Shown piece after piece: positions 1 to 10,516 of a stretch of 64,000 nucleotides of DNA (positions are counted from its first letter, which is position 1; every line of letters starts with the position of its first letter). A program made the translations under genes and the position numbers. The DNA is from Enoplolaimus lenunculus. Taxonomy: Eukaryota; Nematoda; Enoplea; Enoplida; Thoracostomopsidae. The stretch is from the NCBI GenBank assembly GCA_030248215.1, contig JASANG010001451.1, positions 1-64,000 of the forward strand, read 5' to 3'. The notes under the pieces are model-generated. The model searched no databases. It saw nothing but the letters and a program-made list of their open reading frames with translations, and was not told the origin of the DNA.

Positions 1-1467
1 AAATTATAAAGTTAGCCTTAAATAGTAATAGTATTGAAATTGACTTTCCAGTTGATTTGTTACTGAAAGCGGTAAGCCTCTGCACTCTAAATCTTAATTT
101 TGTTTTTAATAAAAGGATTTACGCTCAGCATGATGGAGTAGCGATGGGCTCTCCTCTGGGCCCTGTACTCGCTAATATCTTCATGGTGAATTTTGAGCAA
201 AAAGTACTTAATGATTGTCCGCTCGAATTTAAACCGAAATTTTATCGTAGGTATGTTGACGACACATTTGCTATTTTTTCAAATACTGACCAAGCAGAAA
301 AATTTCTTGACTTTATTAATAATAGACACCCAAAGATTAAGTTTACGTTAGAAACTGAATCTGACAATTCGATCTCTTTTCTTGATATAAAAATTAACCG
401 TATCCTACCTAATGGTAATATTTCTACTGGAATTTTCAGAAAGAAAACGTTCTCGAATCAAATTTTAAATTTTAGATCTTTTACACCATTCAAATACAAA
501 ATTAATCTGATTGGGTGCTTATTGTTTCGTTGTTTTGAGATCTCTTCTGACAATGTTAACTTAAAACGTGAAATTTCGTTTTTGAAAAATCTGTTTCGTA
601 CAAATGAATTTCCAATACATATTATTGAAAGATCTTTCCGACTATTCATAGAGAAAAAATTAGGTTCGTTAACATTATCAGATGACTCTAACTGGTTGCA
701 ATTAAGTCATTTACATCACGATTTATTGGCGATTAATAACAGCTTTCTATCACAGGTCAACAGTCAAACTACGGATAATGAGTTTTTCGGCGAAGAAAGT
801 ATCGAACAAGAAAGGCAAAGCTCTCCGGGAACCACGGGAACCAGTTACGAAACGTCAGCCCAAACAACTGACACCTCGAACAGGGTACGCACTGTAATCC
901 TTAAAGTTCCTTTTTTAGGTTCGCATTCGGAATTTCTTAAAAAACAAATTAAAAAGTTTGTTTCTGAATATTTTAATGACAAACTTAATTTTCGCCTTAT
1001 CTTTTATAATCATTTGAAACTTCGCTCGATGTTTAAGGTCAAAGATACTATACCAACTATGCTCCGCTCACGGGTTGTTTACAAGTATTCATGTTCTAGC
1101 TGTTCGCTAGACTATGTCGGTTCTACGAACCGACATCTATTTAAACGCGTGTGCGAACACAGGAAAGTATCGGATAGAACCTTAGAACCCACAGCATCGA
1201 GTTTAAAACTCAACTCAGCAGTTTCGGATCATGTTTATAATTCTAATCACATGATTAGCAACGAAGACTTCGTTATTTTAGATTCGCTTCCTAGCAATTC
1301 GCTTTCAAGGATCAGAGATGGGTTTGCGCTTCAGATACTTGAATCGATCCATATACGTCAAGAGTCACCTAAATTAAATGTTCAGAATAATGCATACATT
1401 TTTCAAATATTTAAATAAATTACTGCTACTTGTTCTCTGGTTATTGGCCGTTTATTTTCATTTTAAT
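1..1467 (+). mobile_element. Penelope-like element, 5'-truncated upstream copy (pseudo-LTR)
   Basis: This stretch matches 4146-5612 base for base as far as I compared it (constant offset 4145) and stops matching after 1467/5612, exactly where the next unit begins. It carries the C-terminal half of the reverse transcriptase ORF, its stop at 1416-1418 and the short 3' tail. A partial copy placed head-to-tail in front of a whole one is the usual Penelope arrangement (pseudo-LTR). The left end lies outside the window. Confidence 0.9.
3..1418 (+). CDS. Penelope-like RT/GIY-YIG ORF, C-terminal part of truncated copy
   Basis: The frame continues from the left window edge to the stop at 1416-1418. 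It equals roughly residues 455-925 of the downstream full ORF and includes the YVDD motif and the GIY-YIG domain, with no internal break. Motif A and everything N-terminal to it lie outside the window or are missing, so this copy alone cannot make a complete enzyme unless its 5' part lies upstream. Confidence 0.85.
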   Translation: MIKLALNSNSIEIDFPVDLLLKAVSLCTLNLNFVFNKRIYAQHDGVAMGSPLGPVLANIFMVNFEQKVLNDCPLEFKPKFYRRYVDDTFAIFSNTDQAEKFLDFINNRHPKIKFTLETESDNSISFLDIKINRILPNGNISTGIFRKKTFSNQILNFRSFTPFKYKINLIGCLLFRCFEISSDNVNLKREISFLKNLFRTNEFPIHIIERSFRLFIEKKLGSLTLSDDSNWLQLSHLHHDLLAINNSFLSQVNSQTTDNEFFGEESIEQERQSSPGTTGTSYETSAQTTDTSNRVRTVILKVPFLGSHSEFLKKQIKKFVSEYFNDKLNFRLIFYNHLKLRSMFKVKDTIPTMLRSRVVYKYSCSSCSLDYVGSTNRHLFKRVCEHRKVSDRTLEPTASSLKLNSAVSDHVYNSNHMISNEDFVILDSLPSNSLSRIRDGFALQILESIHIRQESPKLNVQNNAYIFQIFK

Positions 1468-1492
1468 TTATTATTTCGTATATTTTCATTTG

Positions 1493-1591
1493 GTCTGTGG
1501 TTTATTTTAGTTTGACTGATGATGGTGGCGTTGTTCACCGAAATATTTCTTCTAAAGTAACAAGTGGCAAAGACAAGTATATCGCACAGAC
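1493..1591 (+). ncRNA. candidate hammerhead ribozyme at the start of the Penelope unit
   Basis: CTGATGA at 1516-1522 is followed by a GGTGG/TCACC hairpin (1524-1528 with 1535-1539) and GAAA at 1540-1543: the conserved order of a hammerhead core. A possible short stem III (ATAT 1543-1546 with 1579-1582) ends in TATC, and GTCTGTG (1493-1499) can pair with CACAGAC (1585-1591) as stem I. Two features are abnormal: an extra T at 1523 between core and stem II, and a 16-base bulge before the core. Hammerheads are known in Penelope pseudo-LTRs, which favours the idea, but the fold is imperfect. Confidence 0.28.
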
Positions 1592-2261
1592 TCCACCGGA
1601 TCTCACACCTGAACACACTATTGATCTCTCGTCTGGCTCTTCCGGCCCATACCGAAGCAGAAGCAGTATCTCTGGCAACTCTAGTAGTGGTAAATCGGCT
1701 TCGGTTAGTTTTAACTCGAATATAAGCAGCTCGGGAAAACCAGCGTTGGCGAAGTTAACATCTGACGAACTAGCTTACTGGGAAGAGAACTCTTCAAGCA
1801 GTGTTAGCCAATATTCGGTTAAGGAGGTGTCAAAATCGGTAGGGTGCCAAACTGAACACAAGACTGTTGAAACCAAGGAAGCGTTTACACAAACACGCTT
1901 TGCACGAGCAGATCTGGTTCCGACAGCTATCTGCGGACAGTGTGGCTCTATTGCCAATATTACTGACGCAAAGCTCACGCCAACACCTCAAAGTGGATAC
2001 ACAACCCCACCACCGAACATAGAAAACAGATACAGCCAACAGCCACCTGCGTTTCACAATACGCCGTACCGACAGCCACAGTGGGTTGCACGCCCACCGA
2101 CTCCGTATTATCCAGCTGTTCGTTGGGGGAGTTATTCATTCCCGGGTTTTCTGCCGTTGCCGCGACCAGGTTACTGGGAAGCTACGCCACCAGGACGCCC
2201 TTGGTACGAAAATCAGCGCCCAGGAGATCTTCGAATGCGAGGAAAGGGCTATAGGAAATAG
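1497..2261 (+). CDS. Penelope-like element, upstream ORF1 of unknown function
   Basis: An open frame of about 255-265 codons lies upstream of the RT gene. It opens after the in-frame TAA at 1464 left by the previous unit and has no ATG until close to its end, so initiation by a non-AUG codon, splicing, or no translation at all are possible; the start given here is arbitrary. The protein would be low complexity: Ser/Gly-rich in the first third, a CGQCG pair near residues 145-150, then a Pro/Gln/Tyr-rich tail ending in basic residues (RMRGKGYRK), which might bind RNA. I recognise no domain. It is in a different frame from the RT gene. Confidence 0.5.
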   Translation: MVYFSLTDDGGVVHRNISSKVTSGKDKYIAQTPPDLTPEHTIDLSSGSSGPYRSRSSISGNSSSGKSASVSFNSNISSSGKPALAKLTSDELAYWEENSSSSVSQYSVKEVSKSVGCQTEHKTVETKEAFTQTRFARADLVPTAICGQCGSIANITDAKLTPTPQSGYTTPPPNIENRYSQQPPAFHNTPYRQPQWVARPPTPYYPAVRWGSYSFPGFLPLPRPGYWEATPPGRPWYENQRPGDLRMRGKGYRK

Positions 2262-2785
2262 TGCGATTTTGATTTGATAGTGTGCGGTTGAGAAAAGGCG
2301 GTGATTGTGCTCCTGTGATTGTTGTGTGTGTTTCTTGTCAATCTGTAATATACGTTTACACTAAAACATCTGTTATTTGTTCGTCTATGATACAAGTGCT
2401 GTTTCAAAAGTTTTGGTTAATTTTGTTTGGTTTCGTATTTAGTGGGCTTTAGTTTATTTTGTTGGTCATTTATCGAACAGAACACGTTTAGCGATCTAAG
2501 TTTATATAGTTATAAATCGGTTTAGTCTTTAAACTTGAGATACAAATTTAACTAAATTTTCCTGATCAGTTTCTTGTCATATTATTATCGAAAATTCGAG
2601 AAAATCATTTGAAAATTTCTTTTACATAGCTAACAACAATTTACTGAACCTCTTCTAGTATAACAAATAATTTTACAACGTGTGCTGGAAAATAACCATA
2701 CATTACCTGATTTTATGCTTTTCGTTTAAGTTTTGTTATTTCTACAACTATATTTGTTATTTACGTCGTCGACTCTTGACTAGTA

Positions 2786-5563
2786 ATGGATAACATTCAG
2801 ATTCCTGATCAAGTTGAAAATGCAACATCAAAATTCGCTATGCAAACCATTATGAACTTAGTCAAAGTTAGATTTGGGTCTAGCCTGTTTAACGGTATTC
2901 GTGAAAAATTTGGTAACGACATTTTACACTTATTTAGACGTTGGCTTAACAATTCTCTTAAAGTCATGAAAGCCAATGAGGATATAAAGTTTCTTGAAAC
3001 CTGTATTGATCTGTCATATGTACCAAGGTTTCTTACGTTAAAAAACCCCTTGATCCGTCGTAATATCCTTAATATGAAAAACTTTCAGTATAATATTCTG
3101 AAAAACGAAATTAAAACTAAAAGGTCAAAAATTCGGACCTTAACAAGACAAATCGGTCAAGATATTCAGAAATTAGATCAAGCATCGTTACCTTATGTTG
3201 ATAGATTTGTTTTAAGTAACTATATTAAGTGGTACATTGAGTATTCCAAGACAAAGATTACGAGTGTCCACCAGAAGAAACTCGAGAAGCTATCGTTGCT
3301 ACGCACTAATAGGTATGAAAAATTAGACACGTCCAAAGTTGTTACTAATTTATCAGATAGACAGCTCACCATGGACGAATTAACTGCCTTAAGTTTAGGT
3401 CCTGGTTTTGTACCTTCTGTTAGTAAAATTAACCGTTTCCGCTTTATAGTTGACTGCGAGCTGTTCGCTAATGATGTGATGAAATGTACGAACGCAACCA
3501 CGTTGCCTTATGGCTTTACGAGTAGTGTTAGAGGTGCAGTTGATGCCGCTATGTCAAATTTCATGAGGTATAAAACACCTCCTAATATTTCTAAATCGGT
3601 TAGAACAGCCATTAAAAACTTAAAGGACGATGATACAATTGTTATCTCGAAACCCGATAAGGGTAATGGTTTTGTTCTTCTTAATCGCTCTGAATATATT
3701 AATAAAATTTATGAAATCCTAAGTGATAATACTATTTTTCATGTTGTTGATGAAAATCTTAATAATTTATATAAAAGAACTGTTAATTTTGAAGATAGAA
3801 TTAGATCTTTTACAATAGAATGTGTTAATCGGAATGCTATGTCTGCTACAATGGCAAAAAATATTAACCCTTCAGGGTCTCGTCTGCCGATTTTGTACGG
3901 CCTTCCAAAAATCCACAAACAAAACGTGCCCATTAGACCGATCATGTCGGCCGTGGGATCAGCTTGCCATAAATTGGCAAAATTTGTCGATATTCTTCTC
4001 AAGCCACTTAGCATCGGTGACTACACCATTGATTCATCATTTAAATTCGCGAACGAGGTAACTAAATTGAATGTTAAGGATGATGTTATGGTCTCTTATG
4101 ACGTTACATCGCTTTTCACAAATATTCCGATTAATGATACGTTAGAAATTATAAAGTTAGCCTTAAATAGTAATAGTATTGAAATTGACTTTCCAGTTGA
4201 TTTGTTACTGAAAGCGGTAAGCCTCTGCACTCTAAATCTTAATTTTGTTTTTAATAAAAGGATTTACGCTCAGCATGATGGAGTAGCGATGGGCTCTCCT
4301 CTGGGCCCTGTACTCGCTAATATCTTCATGGTGAATTTTGAGCAAAAAGTACTTAATGATTGTCCGCTCGAATTTAAACCGAAATTTTATCGTAGGTATG
4401 TTGACGACACATTTGCTATTTTTTCAAATACTGACCAAGCAGAAAAATTTCTTGACTTTATTAATAATAGACACCCAAAGATTAAGTTTACGTTAGAAAC
4501 TGAATCTGACAATTCGATCTCTTTTCTTGATATAAAAATTAACCGTATCCTACCTAATGGTAATATTTCTACTGGAATTTTCAGAAAGAAAACGTTCTCG
4601 AATCAAATTTTAAATTTTAGATCTTTTACACCATTCAAATACAAAATTAATCTGATTGGGTGCTTATTGTTTCGTTGTTTTGAGATCTCTTCTGACAATG
4701 TTAACTTAAAACGTGAAATTTCGTTTTTGAAAAATCTGTTTCGTACAAATGAATTTCCAATACATATTATTGAAAGATCTTTCCGACTATTCATAGAGAA
4801 AAAATTAGGTTCGTTAACATTATCAGATGACTCTAACTGGTTGCAATTAAGTCATTTACATCACGATTTATTGGCGATTAATAACAGCTTTCTATCACAG
4901 GTCAACAGTCAAACTACGGATAATGAGTTTTTCGGCGAAGAAAGTATCGAACAAGAAAGGCAAAGCTCTCCGGGAACCACGGGAACCAGTTACGAAACGT
5001 CAGCCCAAACAACTGACACCTCGAACAGGGTACGCACTGTAATCCTTAAAGTTCCTTTTTTAGGTTCGCATTCGGAATTTCTTAAAAAACAAATTAAAAA
5101 GTTTGTTTCTGAATATTTTAATGACAAACTTAATTTTCGCCTTATCTTTTATAATCATTTGAAACTTCGCTCGATGTTTAAGGTCAAAGATACTATACCA
5201 ACTATGCTCCGCTCACGGGTTGTTTACAAGTATTCATGTTCTAGCTGTTCGCTAGACTATGTCGGTTCTACGAACCGACATCTATTTAAACGCGTGTGCG
5301 AACACAGGAAAGTATCGGATAGAACCTTAGAACCCACAGCATCGAGTTTAAAACTCAACTCAGCAGTTTCGGATCATGTTTATAATTCTAATCACATGAT
5401 TAGCAACGAAGACTTCGTTATTTTAGATTCGCTTCCTAGCAATTCGCTTTCAAGGATCAGAGATGGGTTTGCGCTTCAGATACTTGAATCGATCCATATA
5501 CGTCAAGAGTCACCTAAATTAAATGTTCAGAATAATGCATACATTTTTCAAATATTTAAATAA
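2786..5563 (+). CDS. Penelope-like reverse transcriptase with GIY-YIG endonuclease
   Basis: This intact 925-aa ORF starts at a true ATG. Visible RT motifs: SKPDKGNGFVLL (about residues 290-301), SYDVTSLFTNIP (about 437-448, motif A Asp), DGVAMGSPLGPVLANI (498-513) and the catalytic YVDD (538-541). The C-terminal part has a GIY-YIG nuclease: VVYKYSCSSC from 812 and YVGST from 825, followed by R and EH residues, with the Cys pair typical of Penelope endonucleases. The enzyme would nick target DNA and prime reverse transcription from the nick. Length is in the usual range for endonuclease-bearing Penelope elements. No break is visible, so the element may still be able to move. Confidence 0.95.
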   Translation: MDNIQIPDQVENATSKFAMQTIMNLVKVRFGSSLFNGIREKFGNDILHLFRRWLNNSLKVMKANEDIKFLETCIDLSYVPRFLTLKNPLIRRNILNMKNFQYNILKNEIKTKRSKIRTLTRQIGQDIQKLDQASLPYVDRFVLSNYIKWYIEYSKTKITSVHQKKLEKLSLLRTNRYEKLDTSKVVTNLSDRQLTMDELTALSLGPGFVPSVSKINRFRFIVDCELFANDVMKCTNATTLPYGFTSSVRGAVDAAMSNFMRYKTPPNISKSVRTAIKNLKDDDTIVISKPDKGNGFVLLNRSEYINKIYEILSDNTIFHVVDENLNNLYKRTVNFEDRIRSFTIECVNRNAMSATMAKNINPSGSRLPILYGLPKIHKQNVPIRPIMSAVGSACHKLAKFVDILLKPLSIGDYTIDSSFKFANEVTKLNVKDDVMVSYDVTSLFTNIPINDTLEIIKLALNSNSIEIDFPVDLLLKAVSLCTLNLNFVFNKRIYAQHDGVAMGSPLGPVLANIFMVNFEQKVLNDCPLEFKPKFYRRYVDDTFAIFSNTDQAEKFLDFINNRHPKIKFTLETESDNSISFLDIKINRILPNGNISTGIFRKKTFSNQILNFRSFTPFKYKINLIGCLLFRCFEISSDNVNLKREISFLKNLFRTNEFPIHIIERSFRLFIEKKLGSLTLSDDSNWLQLSHLHHDLLAINNSFLSQVNSQTTDNEFFGEESIEQERQSSPGTTGTSYETSAQTTDTSNRVRTVILKVPFLGSHSEFLKKQIKKFVSEYFNDKLNFRLIFYNHLKLRSMFKVKDTIPTMLRSRVVYKYSCSSCSLDYVGSTNRHLFKRVCEHRKVSDRTLEPTASSLKLNSAVSDHVYNSNHMISNEDFVILDSLPSNSLSRIRDGFALQILESIHIRQESPKLNVQNNAYIFQIFK

Positions 5564-5612
5564 ATTACTGCTACTTGTTCTCTGGTTATTGGCCGTTTAT
5601 TTTCATTTTAAT

Positions 5613-6039
5613 ATATCAAACTTCATGAAAATTGAAAGGAATTAAGGTTCAAAAATACGCATCTAAATCTTATTATAATATCAAACCAGAGGTTTATTTC
5701 ATGGGCTCACGAGACAAAAAGAGGTCACGCACTGCTGGGATTTATTTCGTCTCGGGGGCCCAAAGTTTGGGCCCAAGCATGGGACCGGCTCGCTTAGGCC
5801 CGGGGACTTTGGCCCAGGCCGGTTCCAAACCTGGCTAAATCACATTTCCTATTGTAATAACGTATTGCTTGAGTAATTAGCATTTTTTCACAAATCATGC
5901 GGCTACGGTAGTGTTTTCTATATATTGTCCCAAAAAATTTTTGTAAAATACCAGTAATCTGCTGTTTATGTTTGATTTTCTTGCACAAATTTGAATACAG
6001 TATTGAAAAATACATGATGTTGTGATTGCATTGTTTCAG
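5613..6039 (+). other. ETS gene intron sequence with GC-rich palindromic patch
   Basis: No gene is seen here. At 5755-5835 lies a GC-rich patch with repeated GGGCCC and GGCCC palindromes, probably a transposon remnant. The region ends in the acceptor of the first ETS exon seen (TTTCAG at 6034-6039). Confidence 0.5.
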
Positions 6040-6755
6040 ATACTCCAGCCCAAATACAACCAATCACACCGGGGCTGAATCAGGAAATATCTGACTGCTT
6101 ACGCGAAGTGCTTAAAACGTTTGAAGCCGAACGACAAACTCGTGGTATTCCACATGGTAAGTGGATTTATTTAACCAAAAACACTGTTTCGCAAAGGCTA
6201 TACAAGAAACTTTAGCTACAATTTTAGTGAAAAAAATAATAAACCTTGATACCCTCGATGAATCAAAATCTTGTTTACTATGCTCCCTCGGTAATTTTAC
6301 ACAGAGAATATATATTTATATTTATTTTATATATCAGGGTCGAAGTAGCCACCCCCCCATGCCCACAAGATTTGAAACAAAAAATTTCAAAAATACTTTA
6401 ATCGTCACAAATGGCCCCACCCCGGGATTTTGGGGAACTCCTATCCTGGTTTACTCCGGTACTGATATATATGACCGATCATCCACTTTCTTTTTCTGAT
6501 TCAAAATTAATTTTGGTTTGAATTTTAAATGAATTTAAATTTTTTAATTAATTTCAGATCCACGTACGTGGAAATCGAATCATATTCGACTCTGGCTCGA
6601 GTGGGCAAAACAAAAGTTTAGTCTTGGCTCAATTGAACGAGAACTAATGCATCTTGATGGTCAGCAGTTATGTTCTATCAGCGAAGAAGAGTTCGTCAAA
6701 CAGATACCAATATGTGGCAATGTCCTCTGGGAACATTTAGATATGATGAAACGAG
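6040..6755 (+). other. ETS gene: two exons encoding the PNT domain
   Basis: Exon 6040-6156 reads [15 protein letters not shown]... to GIPH, and exon 6558-6755 continues [16 protein letters not shown] to [10 protein letters not shown]. Donors are G|gtaagt and G|gtgtgt and the acceptor is ATTTCAG. The region corresponds to the ETS1 helix bundle that starts just before the GIPKDPRQW motif. In ETS1/2 this domain docks ERK; I do not see the N-terminal MAPK threonine site because that exon lies outside. Intron 6157-6557 contains a small TIR element (6332-6472). Confidence 0.92.
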
Positions 6756-9700
6756 GTGTGTTCTTGTTTTTTACAGCTCTTGCACACTTCCCCTTGCATC
6801 TAAGGTTAACGCTTAACCTTATTTTTAGACTTAGATTACCGCTTAGACACAGGTTATAAACTGGGCTTACGAAAACCGTTTCTAAATCCTAAGCTTGAGC
6901 CTAAGCCTAAGCCTGCGGCGTAGGTGTACAGTATTCTTTTTTTCTGCTATAGTTTGCTGTGGGTCGAATGAAGGTGGCTGAGAGCTGGAGTTGATAGCTC
7001 TAAGTGAAGCAATGCCTGTTATACTGGTTGAACATGTGAATAGCTTAAAAGCATAATTTGTTATGTTTTCACTTTTAAGCAAGGGGATCGAGCCCCTGAG
7101 CCCTCTAGATTCACTAGAAAAAGGTTCGTTTGGTCTTTTTTTGTACCGATTTAAATGGAACATGAACAAATATTCTGTTACGGGTAGAAATTTAGTGAAA
7201 AGAACGAGTTATACAATTATTACAAGATAGTAATTGATTTTTGTGGTGTAATTTTTATCGCATTAGAATTTTGGAAAGGAAGGCGGTAGCGTTTTATAAA
7301 AAGTTTCGAATGGGAGTTTCTTTTGTTACAAACTAGAAAAAGAATTCTCAGAGAGATGTAGGTCCGTAGTCAGCTCGACTTGCTAGTGGGGCTAATCAGT
7401 TTCAGGAGGGGCATACAACAGTCTTTGTTGGCTTACAAGCAACGTTGAAAATTTTCTAGGGGGGCCAAACTTTTTTCATGGGGAAGCTGACTCCGCCATG
7501 TCCACCCCTTGGCTACGTGACCGAAGAGATTTTTGAGCACTAAAATGCATCCGACTACGCTCATGCGTTTTGTCACAGATGGCTTAAACGAACAAAAATG
7601 TTATGTTTTTAATTTTAGATTTCGAAAAAGCACACGAGCTTGACGAATTACCGCTGATGCCCCACGAATCCGCAAACGGTACATTGGTAACAGATCAAGG
7701 TGTGCCCAGAAACCTGCAAATCAATACCGAAAACCTTGGCGAAAACCGAAAAAATGACAGATTAGAAGAGCTTCAACATAGCGATCCTAACAATAACGAT
7801 ATTACTTATCCAATCGTTGGTTAGTTTACCTTTTTGTAAAATTGAGCCCGTGGCCAGAGGAGAACCAGCGGGGGCAGAGTCCGCCTGGAAAATTTTGGCC
7901 ATAAATTTTCAAGATTAAGTCATTGAAGACCCTTGTATTGCCCTTCTGAAAAATATTTAGCCCCCTTACCAAAGTGACCTGTGTACGGGTCTGAGTAAAA
8001 TTTTCGTTAAGGCAATCTTCTACTGAATAATATTTATGAGGGTCGCACAACGTCTTCAGATGACGTACAAGCGAGGTTGAAGCTTTTCTACGAGCGCATT
8101 GCACCTATATTCCTAGAGTGTTCATGCAAGCTTACGAATAATTGTTGGTATTTGAGTAAATTTAGTCAGATTTAAATTTTCTTTTCAGCTCATGATAGAG
8201 CTGATTGCACAGACTTTATACAGTGTGTCGCTAGCTAATTCATACAAAGGCTTCAATGATGAATTAGCAAATAGGGCTTGTAATATGAAGAAAGCTGCGT
8301 TAACTCTATCTGTTTGGTACTGCCGAGAAAACTTTCAAACCATGCGGCTATGTTTAGATATAGATCACGTGGTTTGGTGATAGTATATAGCATTTTTTGG
8401 TGAGAAAGCAATTAGGTTCGTTAAAGAAAACTTTGCTTTTATCAGCTTTCACATTTTTTACAGCACAAGAGTAGATTAATCTTTTTGGTAGCAGTTCGAT
8501 TACTTATAGCATATAATTGAAGGCTCCTGTGCAAATATATATGTATATACATAATATATATACATATATATTTATATATATATTTATATATATTTATATA
8601 TATATTTATATATATATATATATATATGTGTGTATCAGGGTTCCAACATGAACTTAAATTTGCAGGAACATGAACAGGAATTAAATTTCTTTTCAGGACC
8701 CGAACCAGGAACACGAACCGGAATTTTAAATAATTGTCATTTCCAAATTACTGTTGTACGTTTTGAAAACCTGCCAAAACATGACTTAAACGAATTTTCA
8801 GATATTTTATTATCAAGCTTTGCGAAAACACAACAAAAATAGTTTGTTAACGAAACTGAAACAATTAAAAAACACTCACGTCGAAATAACAATTTTTAAA
8901 GACAACGTTTCCAACGTCAAAAAGATTAGACATAATTTGGCACAAAACCGTAAAAATTCCGGTTCCTGCATATTTGAATGCATTAACAGGAACAGGAACA
9001 GAAATTAAATTTTTGCGGGAATTCCGACCGGAACAGGAATTCCGGTTGAACCTGATATATATACGTATATATCTAGATAAACTTTACGCAAAGACTATGG
9101 ATATCTGGATATGAAAAACAATTCGATGCCCATTAAAATAAATAGTTGAACCATATAAAAAACTGAATTTATCTGCAGTTGTTTCATGATTGGTGAAATT
9201 TCTAGTAACATTTTTGAATCGAATCATAATTCTTACGTTAAACACATTCTTCTGGTGGGTCAGCGTAAGAATTAAAGAATCGTAATAAACTCTGGCCAAT
9301 GTAAACAACAAAGGTCGAAACAATAGTATAAGTATATTTCTAACCTTAACCGTTCTTCTAAGCGTCAGAAAGACCTTATGCATAAGCCGAGTAAAAAAAT
9401 TAGTCTAAAGCTTAAGTCGTCAGTGCAATAAAGGACAAAATTTCACGGTACCTATCTATTACCGGTAACAACGTTTAGTAAAGAATATAACCTTCCGTGA
9501 TTCGTTTTATGGGTTTAAACTAGAGTTTCATCCGGGTATCCTCGTCGAAAAATTACGGCCCCGGTTCCGAGATTTTTTCAAGAAAGATCCGGGTTCGGGT
9601 GTTTTTTTTTTAAATTACAACTCTAGTTTAAATCTTACAAGATGTAAAAGAATCCGTATGTAAACCAAAACGAAATAACCTTTAAACGAAAATTTTATTT

Positions 9701-10314
9701 TACAGCGTATCATAGTGGGACGGGATTGAAATAAATAAATATTTGTTTATCCGCACCCGGTGGAAAACCCACTCCGTTTACGAGCCTAACAGTGAATTAT
9801 ACAAGATAATATGCCAGGGTGATATAACCTGTTTAGGACTGCAGTTTAGTATTTTATGTCTTTGAACCTGCAAGCTGCTTGTTTGAGTTTTAACGCTAAA
9901 TAAAGATTGGTAAAGTTTATCCGTGATAGTGGTCGCTGTTATTAGAGTTTGGGTTAGGGGGGGGCGCGGGAGCGGACGTCTGCAGATTCAAGAATGCGCG
10001 GTCTAATAAATGTTTACTTGGATTTTAAATTTTATGTCAAATATAGCTTTTTCGTTTTAGCTTCATCGCCCCGAATGTATCATTATCTAAGCGCAGCGAA
10101 TGAATGTTCCACAATCGGTGGTGCAACAGTTCATGTGGCACCGCAGTTTGCAAGCAGTTCCAGCTCACCGTACCCTGATATTGCGTCTGTAATAACTCAG
10201 GACCATGCTTTCTCAGGATGCTCGTCTTATACGACTAACTCGCAGCCGTTATCTCCACTGATGCAACTTGAAAACTTATCAAACACACCAGTTGATTCTC
10301 CAACCGACAAAAAT

Positions 10315-10346
<32 letters not shown>

Positions 10347-10473
10347 CCACAGCAACAACAACAACTACAACAATAACAACAACAACCACAACAACAACAA
10401 CCACAGCAACAACAACAACAACAATAACATCAACAACCACAACAACAGCAATAATCACAACAACATCAACAGC

Positions 10474-10516
<43 letters not shown>

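Larger units (their letters stand above)
1468..5612 (+). mobile_element. Penelope-like retroelement, whole unit
   Basis: This 4145-bp unit runs from the tandem junction at 1468 to the point where identity with the upstream copy ends at 5612. It holds a first frame rich in Ser, Pro and Gln (about 1470-2261), a non-coding spacer of about 520 bp, and one long ORF (2786-5563) for reverse transcriptase plus GIY-YIG endonuclease. Near-identity with the partial copy and an intact ORF point to a recent insertion or recent homogenisation. The order RT then GIY-YIG defines the Penelope-like class; the subgroup (Poseidon, Neptune and others) cannot be told by eye. Confidence 0.9.

Noticed and set aside
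1-5612. LTR retrotransposon with direct terminal repeats
   Set aside because: The repeat contains the RT C-terminus and the protein has a GIY-YIG endonuclease, with no protease, RNase H or integrase seen; it is a Penelope tandem.
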